In this document: positions 1-10,159 of the stretch, in pieces
Layout of the letters: each line of letters begins with the position of its first letter
Position numbering within the stretch: the first letter of the stretch is position 1
Origin: Candidatus Gastranaerophilales bacterium
GTDB taxonomy: Bacteria; Cyanobacteriota; Vampirovibrionia; Gastranaerophilales; Gastranaerophilaceae
Length of the DNA stretch: 36,767 nucleotides
Reading direction: 5' to 3'
NCBI GenBank assembly: GCA_016280955.1
Contig: JAEEHV010000014.1
Location: forward strand, 1 to 36,767
Translations under genes and position numbers: made by a program
The notes under the pieces: model-generated
Told to the model about the DNA's origin: nothing
The model's input: the letters and a program-made list of their open reading frames with translations, nothing else
Database searches by the model: none

Positions 1-2123
1 TCTTCGGTTACACCTTTGATTGTAAGGTTAATTCTGCCTTTATCGTCGATTTTAATAACCTTAACGATTACTTCGTCGCCGATATTAACGTGAGGTTCGA
101 TTGTTTCGATTCTTTCCTGACAGATTTGAGATATGTGGACCATACCGTCTTTTCCGCCGCCGAGTTCTACGAATGCACCAATAGGAATAATTCTTACAAC
201 TTTACCTTTGATAACCATTCCGACTTCAGGCTTGAAGGTTAAATCGTTAATCATTTTTTTAGCGATTGCAGCGCCTTCCTGGTCGTTAGAAGTAATTGTA
301 ACAACACCGTTATCCTGAATATCGATTTCTGCACCTGATGCATCAATGATTGCTCTGATTTGTTTGCCGCCCGGTCCGATAACTGTTCCGATATCTTCAA
401 CCGGAATGTTCATTGTTGTAATTGCAGGAGCATACGGTGAAAGTTCCTTAGCAGGTTCTGTAATAACTTTTCTCATCTCACCCAAGATATGAAGTCTGCC
501 TTCTTTAGCCTGAGCTAAAGCTCTTCTTAAAGTATCATTTGCAATACCTTTAGCCTTCATATCCATTTGAAGAGCTGTGATACCGTCATCATTACCGGTT
601 ACTTTGAAGTCCATATCACCTAGGAAGTCCTCAATACCCTGAATATCGGTTAATACAACAGGTTCTCTGCCCGGTTCGGTAATCATACCCATTGCAACAC
701 CGCCTATCATACATTTAACAGGAACACCTGCATTCATTAATGCCATTGATGAACCGCAAGTTGAACCCATTGAAGTTGAACCGTTTGATTCAAGTACATC
801 TGATGTTACACGGATTGTATATCCGAATTCTTCCTGAGAAGGAAGTGCAGGAACGTTAGCTCTTTCTGCTAAGTTTCCGTGACCTACTTCACGTCTTCCG
901 GGACCTCTGAGCGGTTTAACTTCACCAACTGAGAATCCGGGGAAGATGTATTTATGCATATAAGTTTTTTCTGTTTCAGGATCAACACCGTCAAGCTCTT
1001 GTTTCATACCGGGACCTGCAAGAGTTGCGACTGATAAAATCTGAGTTTGACCTCTTGTAAATACGGCTGAACCGTGAGCGCGCGGAATAACACCAACTTC
1101 GCACCATATAGGACGAACTTCGGTTGGTTTTCTGCCATCAGCTCTAACACCTTCATCAAGAATCATTGCACGCATAATGTGTTTTTCTGCGTTTTTGAAT
1201 TCTTCTGCAACAAAGTCAATTCCTGTTTCTTCAATAATTTGCTTGATATAGTGATCATCCGGAAGAGCTTCAACTTTTTCCTTAACAAGCTTTTTAGCTT
1301 CTTCCAATTTTTCCTGTCTATAAGTTCTGTCAAAGTTGTGATATGCATCAAAAATCATATCGTGAGCAGTATCTTCAATGATTTTTGCAAGCTCTGATGT
1401 GTCATAAGGATTAACAAATTCTTCCTTAACAACACCGCAAGCCTTAGCAAATTCTAACTGAGCATCGCATTGTTTTCTGATTTCGTTTTGGGCGAACTCA
1501 ACTGCATTCATAATATCGTCTTCTGTAACGAATTTACAGCCTGCCTCAACCATGATAACCGAATCATGTGTACCTGCTACAACGATGTCAAGATCTGAAT
1601 TATCAGCTTGTTTGTGTGTCGGGTTAGCAATCAGGTTGCCGTCAGCATCTTTTGAAACCCTGACTGCACCTATAGGTCCTTCAAACGGTGCGCCTGATAA
1701 CATTAAAGCACAGGAAGCACCTAACATAGCTAATGTGTCAGGTTGATTTTCCTGGTCGTAGCTAAACAACTGAGCTACGATTTGAATATCATTTCTGTAT
1801 CCCTTAGGGAACAGAGGTCTAATCGGTCTGTCAATCAAACGTGAAATAAGAATAGCTTTGTCGCTTGCTTTACCTTCCGAACGGTTGTAACCGCCTGGGA
1901 TACGTCCGATTGCAGACATTCTTTCTTCATAATCAATAAGTAAAGGGAAGAAGTCTATACCAACTCTCGGTTCTTTACTAACGCAGCAATGAACGAACAA
2001 CATTGTGTCGCCGCATCTTACTGTTACGCTTCCGTTGGTTGAATTTGCATACTTACCTGTTTCAACGGTGACGGTCTTTCCGCCAATCTCTAACTGAAAA
2101 CTTTTTGTTTCCGGTACTGTCAT
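1..2123 (-). CDS. pnp: Polyribonucleotide nucleotidyltransferase (PNPase), C-terminus cut by window edge
   Basis: PNPase degrades RNA 3'-to-5' by phosphorolysis and also acts in mRNA turnover and tailing. I translated the minus strand from ATG 2123-2121 and obtained 707 open codons to the window edge. The N-terminus begins MTVPETKSFQLEIGGKTV. Two RNase PH-like domains follow: the first contains RLIDRPIRPLFPKG and the second contains EVGHGNLAERA and TSDVLESNGSTSMGS. A KH domain has the GPGGKQIRAI loop near residues 570-590. An S1 domain lies near residues 633-705, including GAFVELGGGKDGMVHIS. The family is usually about 700-750 aa, so only a short C-terminal tail is missing. A GAAGGA ribosome site sits just upstream of the start, and a hairpin precedes it (separate entry). 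No frameshift was seen. Confidence 0.97.
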   Translation of the reverse strand, partial: MTVPETKSFQLEIGGKTVTVETGKYANSTNGSVTVRCGDTMLFVHCCVSKEPRVGIDFFPLLIDYEERMSAIGRIPGGYNRSEGKASDKAILISRLIDRPIRPLFPKGYRNDIQIVAQLFSYDQENQPDTLAMLGASCALMLSGAPFEGPIGAVRVSKDADGNLIANPTHKQADNSDLDIVVAGTHDSVIMVEAGCKFVTEDDIMNAVEFAQNEIRKQCDAQLEFAKACGVVKEEFVNPYDTSELAKIIEDTAHDMIFDAYHNFDRTYRQEKLEEAKKLVKEKVEALPDDHYIKQIIEETGIDFVAEEFKNAEKHIMRAMILDEGVRADGRKPTEVRPIWCEVGVIPRAHGSAVFTRGQTQILSVATLAGPGMKQELDGVDPETEKTYMHKYIFPGFSVGEVKPLRGPGRREVGHGNLAERANVPALPSQEEFGYTIRVTSDVLESNGSTSMGSTCGSSMALMNAGVPVKCMIGGVAMGMITEPGREPVVLTDIQGIEDFLGDMDFKVTGNDDGITALQMDMKAKGIANDTLRRALAQAKEGRLHILGEMRKVITEPAKELSPYAPAITTMNIPVEDIGTVIGPGGKQIRAIIDASGAEIDIQDNGVVTITSNDQEGAAIAKKMINDLTFKPEVGMVIKGKVVRIIPIGAFVELGGGKDGMVHISQICQERIETIEPHVNIGDEVIVKVIKIDDKGRINLTIKGVTE

Positions 2124-2136
2124 TTTTCCTTCTTTC

Positions 2137-2157
2137 TTCGGCTACTCGAAAGCCGAA
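2137..2157 (-). promoter_or_regulatory. Hairpin in the pnp 5' leader
   Basis: A 7-bp perfect stem (TTCGGCT / AGCCGAA) with a 7-nt loop lies immediately upstream of the pnp Shine-Dalgarno site. Nothing like a T-tract follows, so it is not a terminator. In Escherichia coli, pnp is autoregulated through RNase III cleavage of a leader stem-loop. A similar role here is only an inference. Confidence 0.5.
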
Positions 2158-2243
2158 TGCTTCCATTAAAGTTATACTATCTTTCATGAATAATATAACA
2201 TGAACATATTCATTTTGTTCTTTTTCTTAAAAATAACAAAAAC

Positions 2244-2795
2244 CTATTGTTCAATTATTTTGATAACCGTTGCCGGATTACTGACTGCTACGGCATTATC
2301 AGGAATATCTTTTGTTACAACCGCACCGGCACCAATAACACATCCATTTCCTATTTTTATTCCTGGAAGAATTATGCAACCGCCGCCAAGCCAGCAATTT
2401 TCACCTATGGTTATGGGTTTTGCACTTTCAAGTCCCGAATTTCTTTTTCTGTATTCAAGCGGATGAACAGGGGTGTATATTTGAACATTTGGTCCTATCA
2501 TAGTATTACTGCCAATTTTTACTTTGGCACAATCCAGAACAGTGCAGTTTGCATTGAGATACACATTATCACCAAACTCAATATTCCTTCCGTAATCGCA
2601 GAAAAAAGGAGGCGTGATAAAGCACTTATCGCCAATATTGCCGATAAGTGTATTCAAAAACTCCTCGCGAATTTTATCGTCCGATTCGCCGTTAAATTTG
2701 CATAATAACTCTCTTGTTTTAGCTCTTAAGTTTTTGAGATAATCGCAGTTTGGATTATATTCCTCACCCGATAACATTTTCTTAAATTCTTCCAC
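2244..2795 (-). CDS. Maltose/galactoside O-acetyltransferase family (left-handed beta-helix)
   Basis: This 183-aa protein fits the LacA/Maa/NodL sugar O-acetyltransferases, which transfer acetyl from acetyl-CoA to a sugar hydroxyl in the cytoplasm. The N-terminal cap is MEEFKKMLSGEEYNPNCDYL, followed by helices (LRAKTRELLCKFN). The hexapeptide-repeat beta-helix runs from about residue 53 to the end, with steps such as IGPNVQIYTPVHPL, ITIGENCWLGGGCIILPG and NGCVIGAGAVVTKDIPDN. The His in TPVHPLEYR is the expected catalytic base. Length is normal for the family. It lies downstream of pnp's start on the same strand with no obvious functional link. The exact sugar acceptor cannot be read from sequence. 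Confidence 0.9.
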   Translation of the reverse strand: MEEFKKMLSGEEYNPNCDYLKNLRAKTRELLCKFNGESDDKIREEFLNTLIGNIGDKCFITPPFFCDYGRNIEFGDNVYLNANCTVLDCAKVKIGSNTMIGPNVQIYTPVHPLEYRKRNSGLESAKPITIGENCWLGGGCIILPGIKIGNGCVIGAGAVVTKDIPDNAVAVSNPATVIKIIEQ

Positions 2796-2816
2796 AGAAG
2801 AATTATATCAGAAATT

Positions 2817-2996
2817 TTATGTAATAGCATTCGGATCTTTTACATCATAGATTGTTGTTCCGGCACCATAAGTATTATTCCATTCAGCAAATGGACCATT
2901 AAATGCTAAGGATGCACCAACGTCATCCCCGTGTTGTCTTTTTTCCTCAGGGCTGAGATTTGCAGTAAATAAACCAACTCCGCTTAATTCTGACAT
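2817..2996 (-). CDS. Small hypothetical protein, 59 aa
   Basis: I found this short ORF by reading the minus strand. It starts ATG at 2996, begins MSELSGVGLFTANLSPEEKR and ends DVKDPNAIT before TAA at 2819-2817. AAAGGA lies about 10 nt upstream of the ATG, a reasonable ribosome site. The product is soluble-looking, rich in Gly, Asn and Asp, with no cysteine and no membrane segment. I do not recognise the family. It is just upstream of the acetyltransferase on the same strand, and divergent from the gene at 3172. It could be real or a chance ORF. The ribosome site and the clean intergenic position favour real. Confidence 0.5.
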   Translation of the reverse strand: MSELSGVGLFTANLSPEEKRQHGDDVGASLAFNGPFAEWNNTYGAGTTIYDVKDPNAIT

Positions 2997-3171
2997 GTGA
3001 ATACCGTTCCTTTCTGCTCAAACGTATTTTTAAATACATGTATATAAAGTTTTTCAGAATTCTCCGATTTCAAGGTTAAAATTTTTCGTAACAAAAGTTA
3101 ACATAATCAGGAAATGTTATAGCAAAAAAAATTATTTACGGTTTTTCTATAATACTACTAAGGAGAATATG

Positions 3172-5038
<1,867 letters not shown>

Positions 5039-5078
5039 TTATCTCTTTACTCTCACTATACTAACAGAAATAAAAACA

Positions 5079-5699
5079 TTAAGCTATATATTCATACATA
5101 TTGTTTAAGGGTTGTGATTCGCTTCGTGCGTATGCACCGGCGGCTTTTCCGGCATTTGTTGTTTTAAACTCTCCGTTTTGTGTATATTCGACTTTGGTAT
5201 TTGATTTTTGTTCGTTTGTTTTAGCGTGTTCCAAGCAGTAATCTATATATTCTTTGTAGGTGATTTTGTCATCACCGTTTGAATCCATTGCTTCATTATA
5301 TTTATCATCACCGCGTACTGCATAAATCTTGTTATCATTTTTAGAATTTATTTTATCTAATAAATCGTTAACCTGAGTGTCGATAGGACTCTTTTTGTCA
5401 TTTTTTTGAGTTTGGTTCATCAACTCACGATATGAGTCTGCCATCTGAACCATTTTTGTCATTTCTTTGGTAGAAATACCTTTTTCCTTGCAATAATCTT
5501 TAAACTCATCAAAGGTAACGACACCGTCATCATCGGCATCCATTTCCTTCATATACATAGGTTCGCCCTTTTTTGCATAATAAGAATTATTGCTGCCATT
5601 TGTTTTTGAATTGTTATTTGAAGCGGACACTCCTGAATTCAGGGTGCCTGAAGGCAAAAATGCATTATTATAATTTGTGCCTGTCGGAGATAGAGCCAT
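5079..5699 (-). CDS. EF-hand protein
   Basis: This 206-aa protein has two canonical calcium-binding loops. Loop one is D54-ADDDGVVTFDE (to E65), and loop two is D139-SNGDDKITYKE (to E150). Each is followed by a similar helix (FKDYCKEKG and YIDYCLEHA). The first 45 residues are low-complexity Ser/Asn/Gly (MALSPTGTNYNNAFLPSG), which suggests a flexible leader. No classical signal peptide or membrane segment is visible. A Lys/Asn-rich linker with NDLLDKINSKND joins the two EF-hands. It lies downstream of ndk and upstream of tgt on the same strand but is separated from ndk by a terminator. Calcium sensing or buffering is inferred from the loops only. A second EF-hand protein lies at 34914. Confidence 0.88.
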   Translation of the reverse strand: MALSPTGTNYNNAFLPSGTLNSGVSASNNNSKTNGSNNSYYAKKGEPMYMKEMDADDDGVVTFDEFKDYCKEKGISTKEMTKMVQMADSYRELMNQTQKNDKKSPIDTQVNDLLDKINSKNDNKIYAVRGDDKYNEAMDSNGDDKITYKEYIDYCLEHAKTNEQKSNTKVEYTQNGEFKTTNAGKAAGAYARSESQPLNNMYEYIA

Positions 5700-5836
5700 A
5701 TAAAAACCTACATATATCTATATAAACATTTTATCATATTTTATAATCTTCTCAACCCCAAAAGGAGAGGTAAATATATATGGTTTTTGTGCGGAATGCT
5801 AAGTTAATAAAGAGTTTTGTATTCACAAATGCCAAC

Positions 5837-5866
5837 AAAAAAGAGCGGTTTATGCCGCCCTTTTTT
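5837..5866 (-). terminator. Rho-independent terminator after ndk (symmetrical)
   Basis: An A6 run, the stem GAGCGG/CCGCCC with one A:C mismatch, a 6-nt loop (TTTATG) and a T6 run form a symmetrical hairpin. It lies 63 bp past the ndk stop and before the EF-hand gene's start, so it most likely ends the ndk transcript. The symmetry means it could work on either strand. Confidence 0.82.
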
Positions 5867-5891
5867 GCATCAATCCTTAAACATCTGAATT

Positions 5892-5927
5892 ATTATTTAC
5901 CTTATATTTACCTTATATTTACCCCCC
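5892..5927 (-). repeat. Short direct repeats (GGTAAATATAA) abutting ndk stop
   Basis: On the minus strand the bases after the ndk stop are a G run followed by GTAAATATAAG, GTAAATATAAG and GTAAATAATAA, an 11-bp unit repeated almost three times. The same core recurs elsewhere in the window (5767, 6475, 33781 and 36544 regions). Function unknown. Confidence 0.65.
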
Positions 5928-5928
5928 C

Positions 5929-6417
5929 CTAGATGCCTTGCTGATTATACCTTTGTTCATCATAGGCTATGATTTCAGACATAGATTGCCAGTTGTCATA
6001 TATTTCTTCGGGCTTAAAGTAAATAGCGATTTCTCTTTCCGCACTGGCAAGAGAATCAGAAGCATGAACAACATTGTATTCCATAATTTGGGCAAAATCA
6101 GCACGAATAGTTCCTACATCCGCATTCATCGGGCTTGTCGCACCTACCGTGTGACGAACGCTTTCTACGGCATTATAGCCTTCAATAACCATTGCTACAA
6201 TAGGAGCGCTTGTTATGTAATAAATAAGTCTGTTATAGAACGATTTTCCTTTGTGTTCCTCATAATGCTTTGCAGCAAGCTCCGGAGTAACCTGTAATAA
6301 CTTCATTGCAACAATTTTAAAACCTTTATCTTCAAAACGTTGAATGACTTTACCGATTAAACCTCTTTTTACACCATCCGGCTTAATAGCCACAAATGTT
6401 CTTTCTTCTGATGCCAT
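5929..6417 (-). CDS. ndk: Nucleoside diphosphate kinase
   Basis: Ndk transfers the gamma phosphate from ATP to NDPs through a phospho-histidine. The start MASEERTFVAIKPDGVKRGLIG is typical, including Lys12. The active-site segment NVVHASDS gives His118. The conserved SAPIVAMVIEG and RHTVGATSPMNADVGTIRADF segments are intact. At 162 aa it is 10-20 residues longer than most bacterial Ndk, owing to a C-terminal extension (EIIAYDEQRYNQQGI). AAGGAGA precedes the ATG. It lies downstream of the two large paralogous unknown genes on the same strand, with an 87-bp gap. Confidence 0.98.
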   Translation of the reverse strand: MASEERTFVAIKPDGVKRGLIGKVIQRFEDKGFKIVAMKLLQVTPELAAKHYEEHKGKSFYNRLIYYITSAPIVAMVIEGYNAVESVRHTVGATSPMNADVGTIRADFAQIMEYNVVHASDSLASAEREIAIYFKPEEIYDNWQSMSEIIAYDEQRYNQQGI

Positions 6418-6504
6418 AATCTCTCCTTAATTTAAAATATATTATTCCCCATTACTTTTATTAGACCATAAAAAGGGGTAAATGTAAAGCAAAACAGATA
6501 ACTG

Positions 6505-8106
6505 TTACTTATCCTTTTTTTCGGTTGCGGCTAACTCTCGGTCACGGATTTCTTTTTTGATATCTTCATATAAAGTATGAATACTGCCCTCAGAATTGAG
6601 TGTGACTTTAAGATAATTCCCAAGTTCGCTGTCTTTCAGGTAAAATTGCGGTGCCATACCCATAGAATGTAAGTAGCAGAATATATTGCACAATTCAAGT
6701 TTAGAACTTAATTCGTTTTTCAGGATTTCCATTTTTTCTTCTGTTTTTTTTGCAAGTTTTTTTCTGCTTACAGGTTCTTTAAGTACAATTCTTGTCAGAA
6801 ATCTCAATTTTCCGTGTCTTGTTGTAATTATATCGCCAAAAACATCTTTATTATTTAAAATATTGCAAAGAGATTTAATTCTGTTAGAATCAAAATCCAT
6901 GTGCATGATTTCATCAGTACAGATTTGTTTAAGTTTTTGATATCTTTCGTCATTCTTGTCTAAGAATCTTACTTCCTCAGGTTTGACATTCAGTTCTTCT
7001 AATGCGGGAGGATTTATATATCTTACAAAATTATACACAGCATCTATATATCTGTCTTTTAGTATATTATCAACCATTTCTGTCTGAATATCTTGCTGCA
7101 TAAAATCTTTGTCTAATTTTGCATCGGCTTTTAAATAAATAGGTCCGTAGATTGCTTCATGAACCTGTTTTATTATTGTAAGTTTTTCTCTTAAAGAGAT
7201 GTCATTATTAAATTCAAGTTTAAATGCATAGTTTTTTGCATTGCGTTCTGATTCAAGCGGTTTAAAATATTTAATTTTAAAATTTTTATTTTGTTCTTCT
7301 ATTTTTGCTATTGCTGATATTGCTTTTTCATCAAGAATACTGATTTTCATAAATTGTTCCAAACTCAGCGAATCAGCCTTTGCCCATTTATTTATTTCTT
7401 CCGGCGAGATTGCTCCGTTAGAAAGTAATACAAGATACTGCATAGGAGTAGCACCGTTTTTGATTGTTGAGATATAGTTTGTACAAATTCCGTTCAGGCA
7501 GTCAATGTAATCTTTATCCAATGCTTCAAAGTATCTTTTACGGTATTTTAAGCCCTCATCATTTGTTAATACGGCGAAAATACTTTCCAATGTATCAAGG
7601 TTAAACATATTTGAATCATTTTCAGGTTCTTTAATTGATTTAATCAGCATATTTTCGTATTTTTCGTTCAGATTCGGAAAATATTTTGATGTAATTGCAA
7701 GATAGGTATTTCTTTCCGGTTTTTCTTCAAACAGAGGGGAGTAATCAATTTGTTCTTCTTTGGAAATGGTGTTTTCTTCCGGTTTTGCCGGTTTTATAAA
7801 GTTCAAAAATTTTTCTTTAATTTCATCGACATTTTCTATTTCCAATTCTTTAAGAATACTGTTAACAACATTTTTTACTTCTTGATTTGTTTCTGTAAGA
7901 ATTGCAAATTCTGCAAGCAGGGAACCTGCAACAGCGGTTAAACCCGTAAGAAGTTTCTTTGATTCATCATTGAAATTGCTGAGTTTGTTTAATTGTTCTT
8001 CAATTCTTTCAGGTCTGAGCAAAGAATCTATCTTTGGATATTTAGATTTGAAGTATATTGAATTATGATTCTTATTATTAATGTTTGTGATTGGTAATAT
8101 TTGCAT
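6505..8106 (-). CDS. Hypothetical protein, paralogue of the upstream gene
   Basis: This 533-aa protein belongs to no family I recognise. The N-terminus MQILPITNINNKNHNSIYFK, followed by SKYP, carries the short leader ending in FK(S) seen in other unknown proteins of the window. A helical, Leu- and Lys-rich body follows, with an Ala/Leu stretch near residues 55-70 (LLTGLTAVAGSLLAEFAIL). The last 130 residues align with the end of the gene at 8155: GKLRFLTRIVLKEP against AKLRFISRFVLNNK, and APQFYLKDSELGNYLKVTLN against APSFYLDKSVLGDYIKITLN. The end of the protein is very charged. An AGGA site about 10 nt upstream supports the ATG. The 48-bp gap to the upstream paralogue suggests co-transcription. 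Confidence 0.85.
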   Translation of the reverse strand: MQILPITNINNKNHNSIYFKSKYPKIDSLLRPERIEEQLNKLSNFNDESKKLLTGLTAVAGSLLAEFAILTETNQEVKNVVNSILKELEIENVDEIKEKFLNFIKPAKPEENTISKEEQIDYSPLFEEKPERNTYLAITSKYFPNLNEKYENMLIKSIKEPENDSNMFNLDTLESIFAVLTNDEGLKYRKRYFEALDKDYIDCLNGICTNYISTIKNGATPMQYLVLLSNGAISPEEINKWAKADSLSLEQFMKISILDEKAISAIAKIEEQNKNFKIKYFKPLESERNAKNYAFKLEFNNDISLREKLTIIKQVHEAIYGPIYLKADAKLDKDFMQQDIQTEMVDNILKDRYIDAVYNFVRYINPPALEELNVKPEEVRFLDKNDERYQKLKQICTDEIMHMDFDSNRIKSLCNILNNKDVFGDIITTRHGKLRFLTRIVLKEPVSRKKLAKKTEEKMEILKNELSSKLELCNIFCYLHSMGMAPQFYLKDSELGNYLKVTLNSEGSIHTLYEDIKKEIRDRELAATEKKDK

Positions 8107-8154
8107 TTATTCTGTTCCTGTTACAATTAAAACATTTCAAAATTTATATACAAT

Positions 8155-10011
8155 CTAATTTTTAGAATTGCTTTTTCTTTTTACATCTTCAAACATTGTA
8201 TGAATTTGTCCGAAATTATTAAGAGTAATTTTTATATAATCGCCCAAAACACTTTTATCAAGATAGAATGAAGGTGCTGAGCTTTCATTCATTGTGTACG
8301 GGAAGATTAAACATCCGTTTTCCAGCTTGTAGTTCAAGTCTTCTTCCAGATTTTTTATTGCGAAACAACAATTTTCATATAACTCATTATCTTTAACTTT
8401 ATTATTGAGTACAAAGCGGCTGATAAATCTAAGCTTTGCGTGGTTGTTTTCTATTAAATCTCTGAACAGTTCGTTGTCATTAATTACACTTTCAAGTTCA
8501 TGTAATCTGGGATTATTTTTTACGTTTAAGTTTCGTATAATTTCTTCCATTTGTCTTTTGACGGAAGCATTTACCTTGTCTGCTTCATTTGCCGGTATGT
8601 ATCGGTCTGTCTGATAGTTAATACTTTCCATTTCATCAGGTGCAATGAATTTTAACAGATTATATATTGAATCAAGATTTTTATCTTTTGTCAGATTGTT
8701 TTGCAGTTCTTCCTGAATATCAACACTTCTCTGAACTTTGTTTCCTCTGTCTTTATGCAGATAAATATTGTCATAAAGTGCTTCATGGAAATTAGATATT
8801 GTTTTTAATTTTTTTGTCAATTCAAGGTTATCCTTAAAATGCAGTAAATAAGCATAGTTATTATATTTATCGTTTTTAACAAGTTCAAACGAGAAGTTAC
8901 CTTTTTGCTTTAACATATAAATTTTTTCTCTGTTAGCTTTGGGCAATTCTTCGGTATCATTTAGTTCATCTATTGTAAAAGCCGGATACTCTACCCATTT
9001 TTGCAAAGTTTCTTCCGAATATTCATTGGCAATAAAGTTTGCAAGATATTCCTGAAGAGTTTTATCAGGAGTAATGTTGTTAAAAATTATTGCTGTTTTG
9101 TCAAAAACTTTTCCGTATTGCGTATTAAATTTTTCAAGATAATTTTTGCAGAACTTAGGTTTTAATCCCGTAATATGTTCAAATATTTTTTCCATGCCCT
9201 CAAGTGCATCTTTTGCATTTTTATCTTTAGGATTCTCTAAAGCATTTGCTAATACTGCTTTATATTGTTGTTGCAAATCAGGATAGTCATTCAGTCTTTT
9301 TAAATATTCCTGTCTGTACGGCTTTGAATTTATAAATTCATTTAGTTTTTCTTCTTTGGTTTTTCTTTTACCTGCAGCATTTCCTGCTTCTGTTTCAGTG
9401 CTTGCTTGTTTTTGGATGTTATAGTGTTTCATATATTTGCTTACGGAAGAAATGGAAAGTCCTCCGAGTTCTTCTCCCATTTGTGCAAGAGTATATCCTT
9501 TATCAGCCATTTCTTGCAGTTTTGCAACAAATGCTTCTTCTCCCATCTGGGTAACAATGCCTCTTTTCTTTTTGGTATTTTCACTTGCTTCATCTGCTTT
9601 ATCATTGGCTTCAACTGTGTTGTCCTCAGGTTGTTCAATGTCATTTACCGAAGATTTGTCTTCCGGCTGAACTATTTCCTTTACTTCACCAGTATTTTTA
9701 TTTTTATTTAAAATTAAGTCAGTTGCTGTTGCGGCAAGTGAAACCAGCATTGTCATAAACACCGGTCTGCTTATATCATTTGACATAAGTTCTTTTACTT
9801 TGGCACCCAAATCGCCTCCAAGGTTATCAAGAAATCCGCCAAACATGTTGTTGACAGTGTCTTTTGCTGCTGCAGCAGCTTTTTTCTTTCCTGATTTAAA
9901 ACTGACGGTGTCCGCTTTAAGTGTATTGTTAATAAATAAATTACCGGAATATTGCCTGTTTTGGTTTAATTCTTTGTTCATTCCGACAGGGGTTAATGAT
10001 AAAATTTTCAT
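8155..10011 (-). CDS. Hypothetical protein with HTH-like segment, paralogue of the downstream gene
   Basis: This is a 618-aa protein. ATG 10011 is preferred over GTG 10017 because AAGGA then lies 8 nt upstream and the product begins MKILSLTPVGMNKE. That matches the MKI-type leader shared with other unknown proteins here, and the leader ends at ADTVSFKSGKKK (about residue 40). Residues about 80-98 (RPVFMTMLVSLAATATDLIL) form a hydrophobic stretch. An acidic low-complexity linker follows. Residues about 150-197 resemble a helix-turn-helix: EEAFVAKLQEMADKG, then YTLAQMGEELGGLSISSVSKYM. The C-terminal half is homologous to the protein at 6505-8106. Function is unknown. The HTH could equally be a structural helical pair, because no other DNA-binding feature is evident. 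Confidence 0.85.
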   Translation of the reverse strand: MKILSLTPVGMNKELNQNRQYSGNLFINNTLKADTVSFKSGKKKAAAAAKDTVNNMFGGFLDNLGGDLGAKVKELMSNDISRPVFMTMLVSLAATATDLILNKNKNTGEVKEIVQPEDKSSVNDIEQPEDNTVEANDKADEASENTKKKRGIVTQMGEEAFVAKLQEMADKGYTLAQMGEELGGLSISSVSKYMKHYNIQKQASTETEAGNAAGKRKTKEEKLNEFINSKPYRQEYLKRLNDYPDLQQQYKAVLANALENPKDKNAKDALEGMEKIFEHITGLKPKFCKNYLEKFNTQYGKVFDKTAIIFNNITPDKTLQEYLANFIANEYSEETLQKWVEYPAFTIDELNDTEELPKANREKIYMLKQKGNFSFELVKNDKYNNYAYLLHFKDNLELTKKLKTISNFHEALYDNIYLHKDRGNKVQRSVDIQEELQNNLTKDKNLDSIYNLLKFIAPDEMESINYQTDRYIPANEADKVNASVKRQMEEIIRNLNVKNNPRLHELESVINDNELFRDLIENNHAKLRFISRFVLNNKVKDNELYENCCFAIKNLEEDLNYKLENGCLIFPYTMNESSAPSFYLDKSVLGDYIKITLNNFGQIHTMFEDVKRKSNSKN

Positions 10012-10159
10012 ACACACAGTCCTTGCTTAATTACTAAACACTACTGCATAAAAAACATGTAAACTTCATGAATTGACTAATTTGAAACTCAATTGTTACA
10101 AAAGTTAACACTCAAAACCTGCCGGCATGGTAATTCTAAAAATTGTTCAGGTAAAAAAA

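Noticed and set aside
1074..1397. Plus-strand ORF of 107 codons
   Set aside because: It is antisense to pnp, whose minus-strand frame is clearly coding. Its Phe/Asn-rich product is a typical shadow.
2247..2705. Plus-strand ORF of 152 codons
   Set aside because: It lies antisense to the hexapeptide acetyltransferase and has no family features or ribosome site.
5780..5933. 51-codon plus-strand ORF (MVFVRNAKLINKSF...) with AGGAG upstream
   Set aside because: It reads straight through the ndk terminator hairpin and the short tandem repeats. The G-rich upstream patch is better explained by the recurrent intergenic motif.
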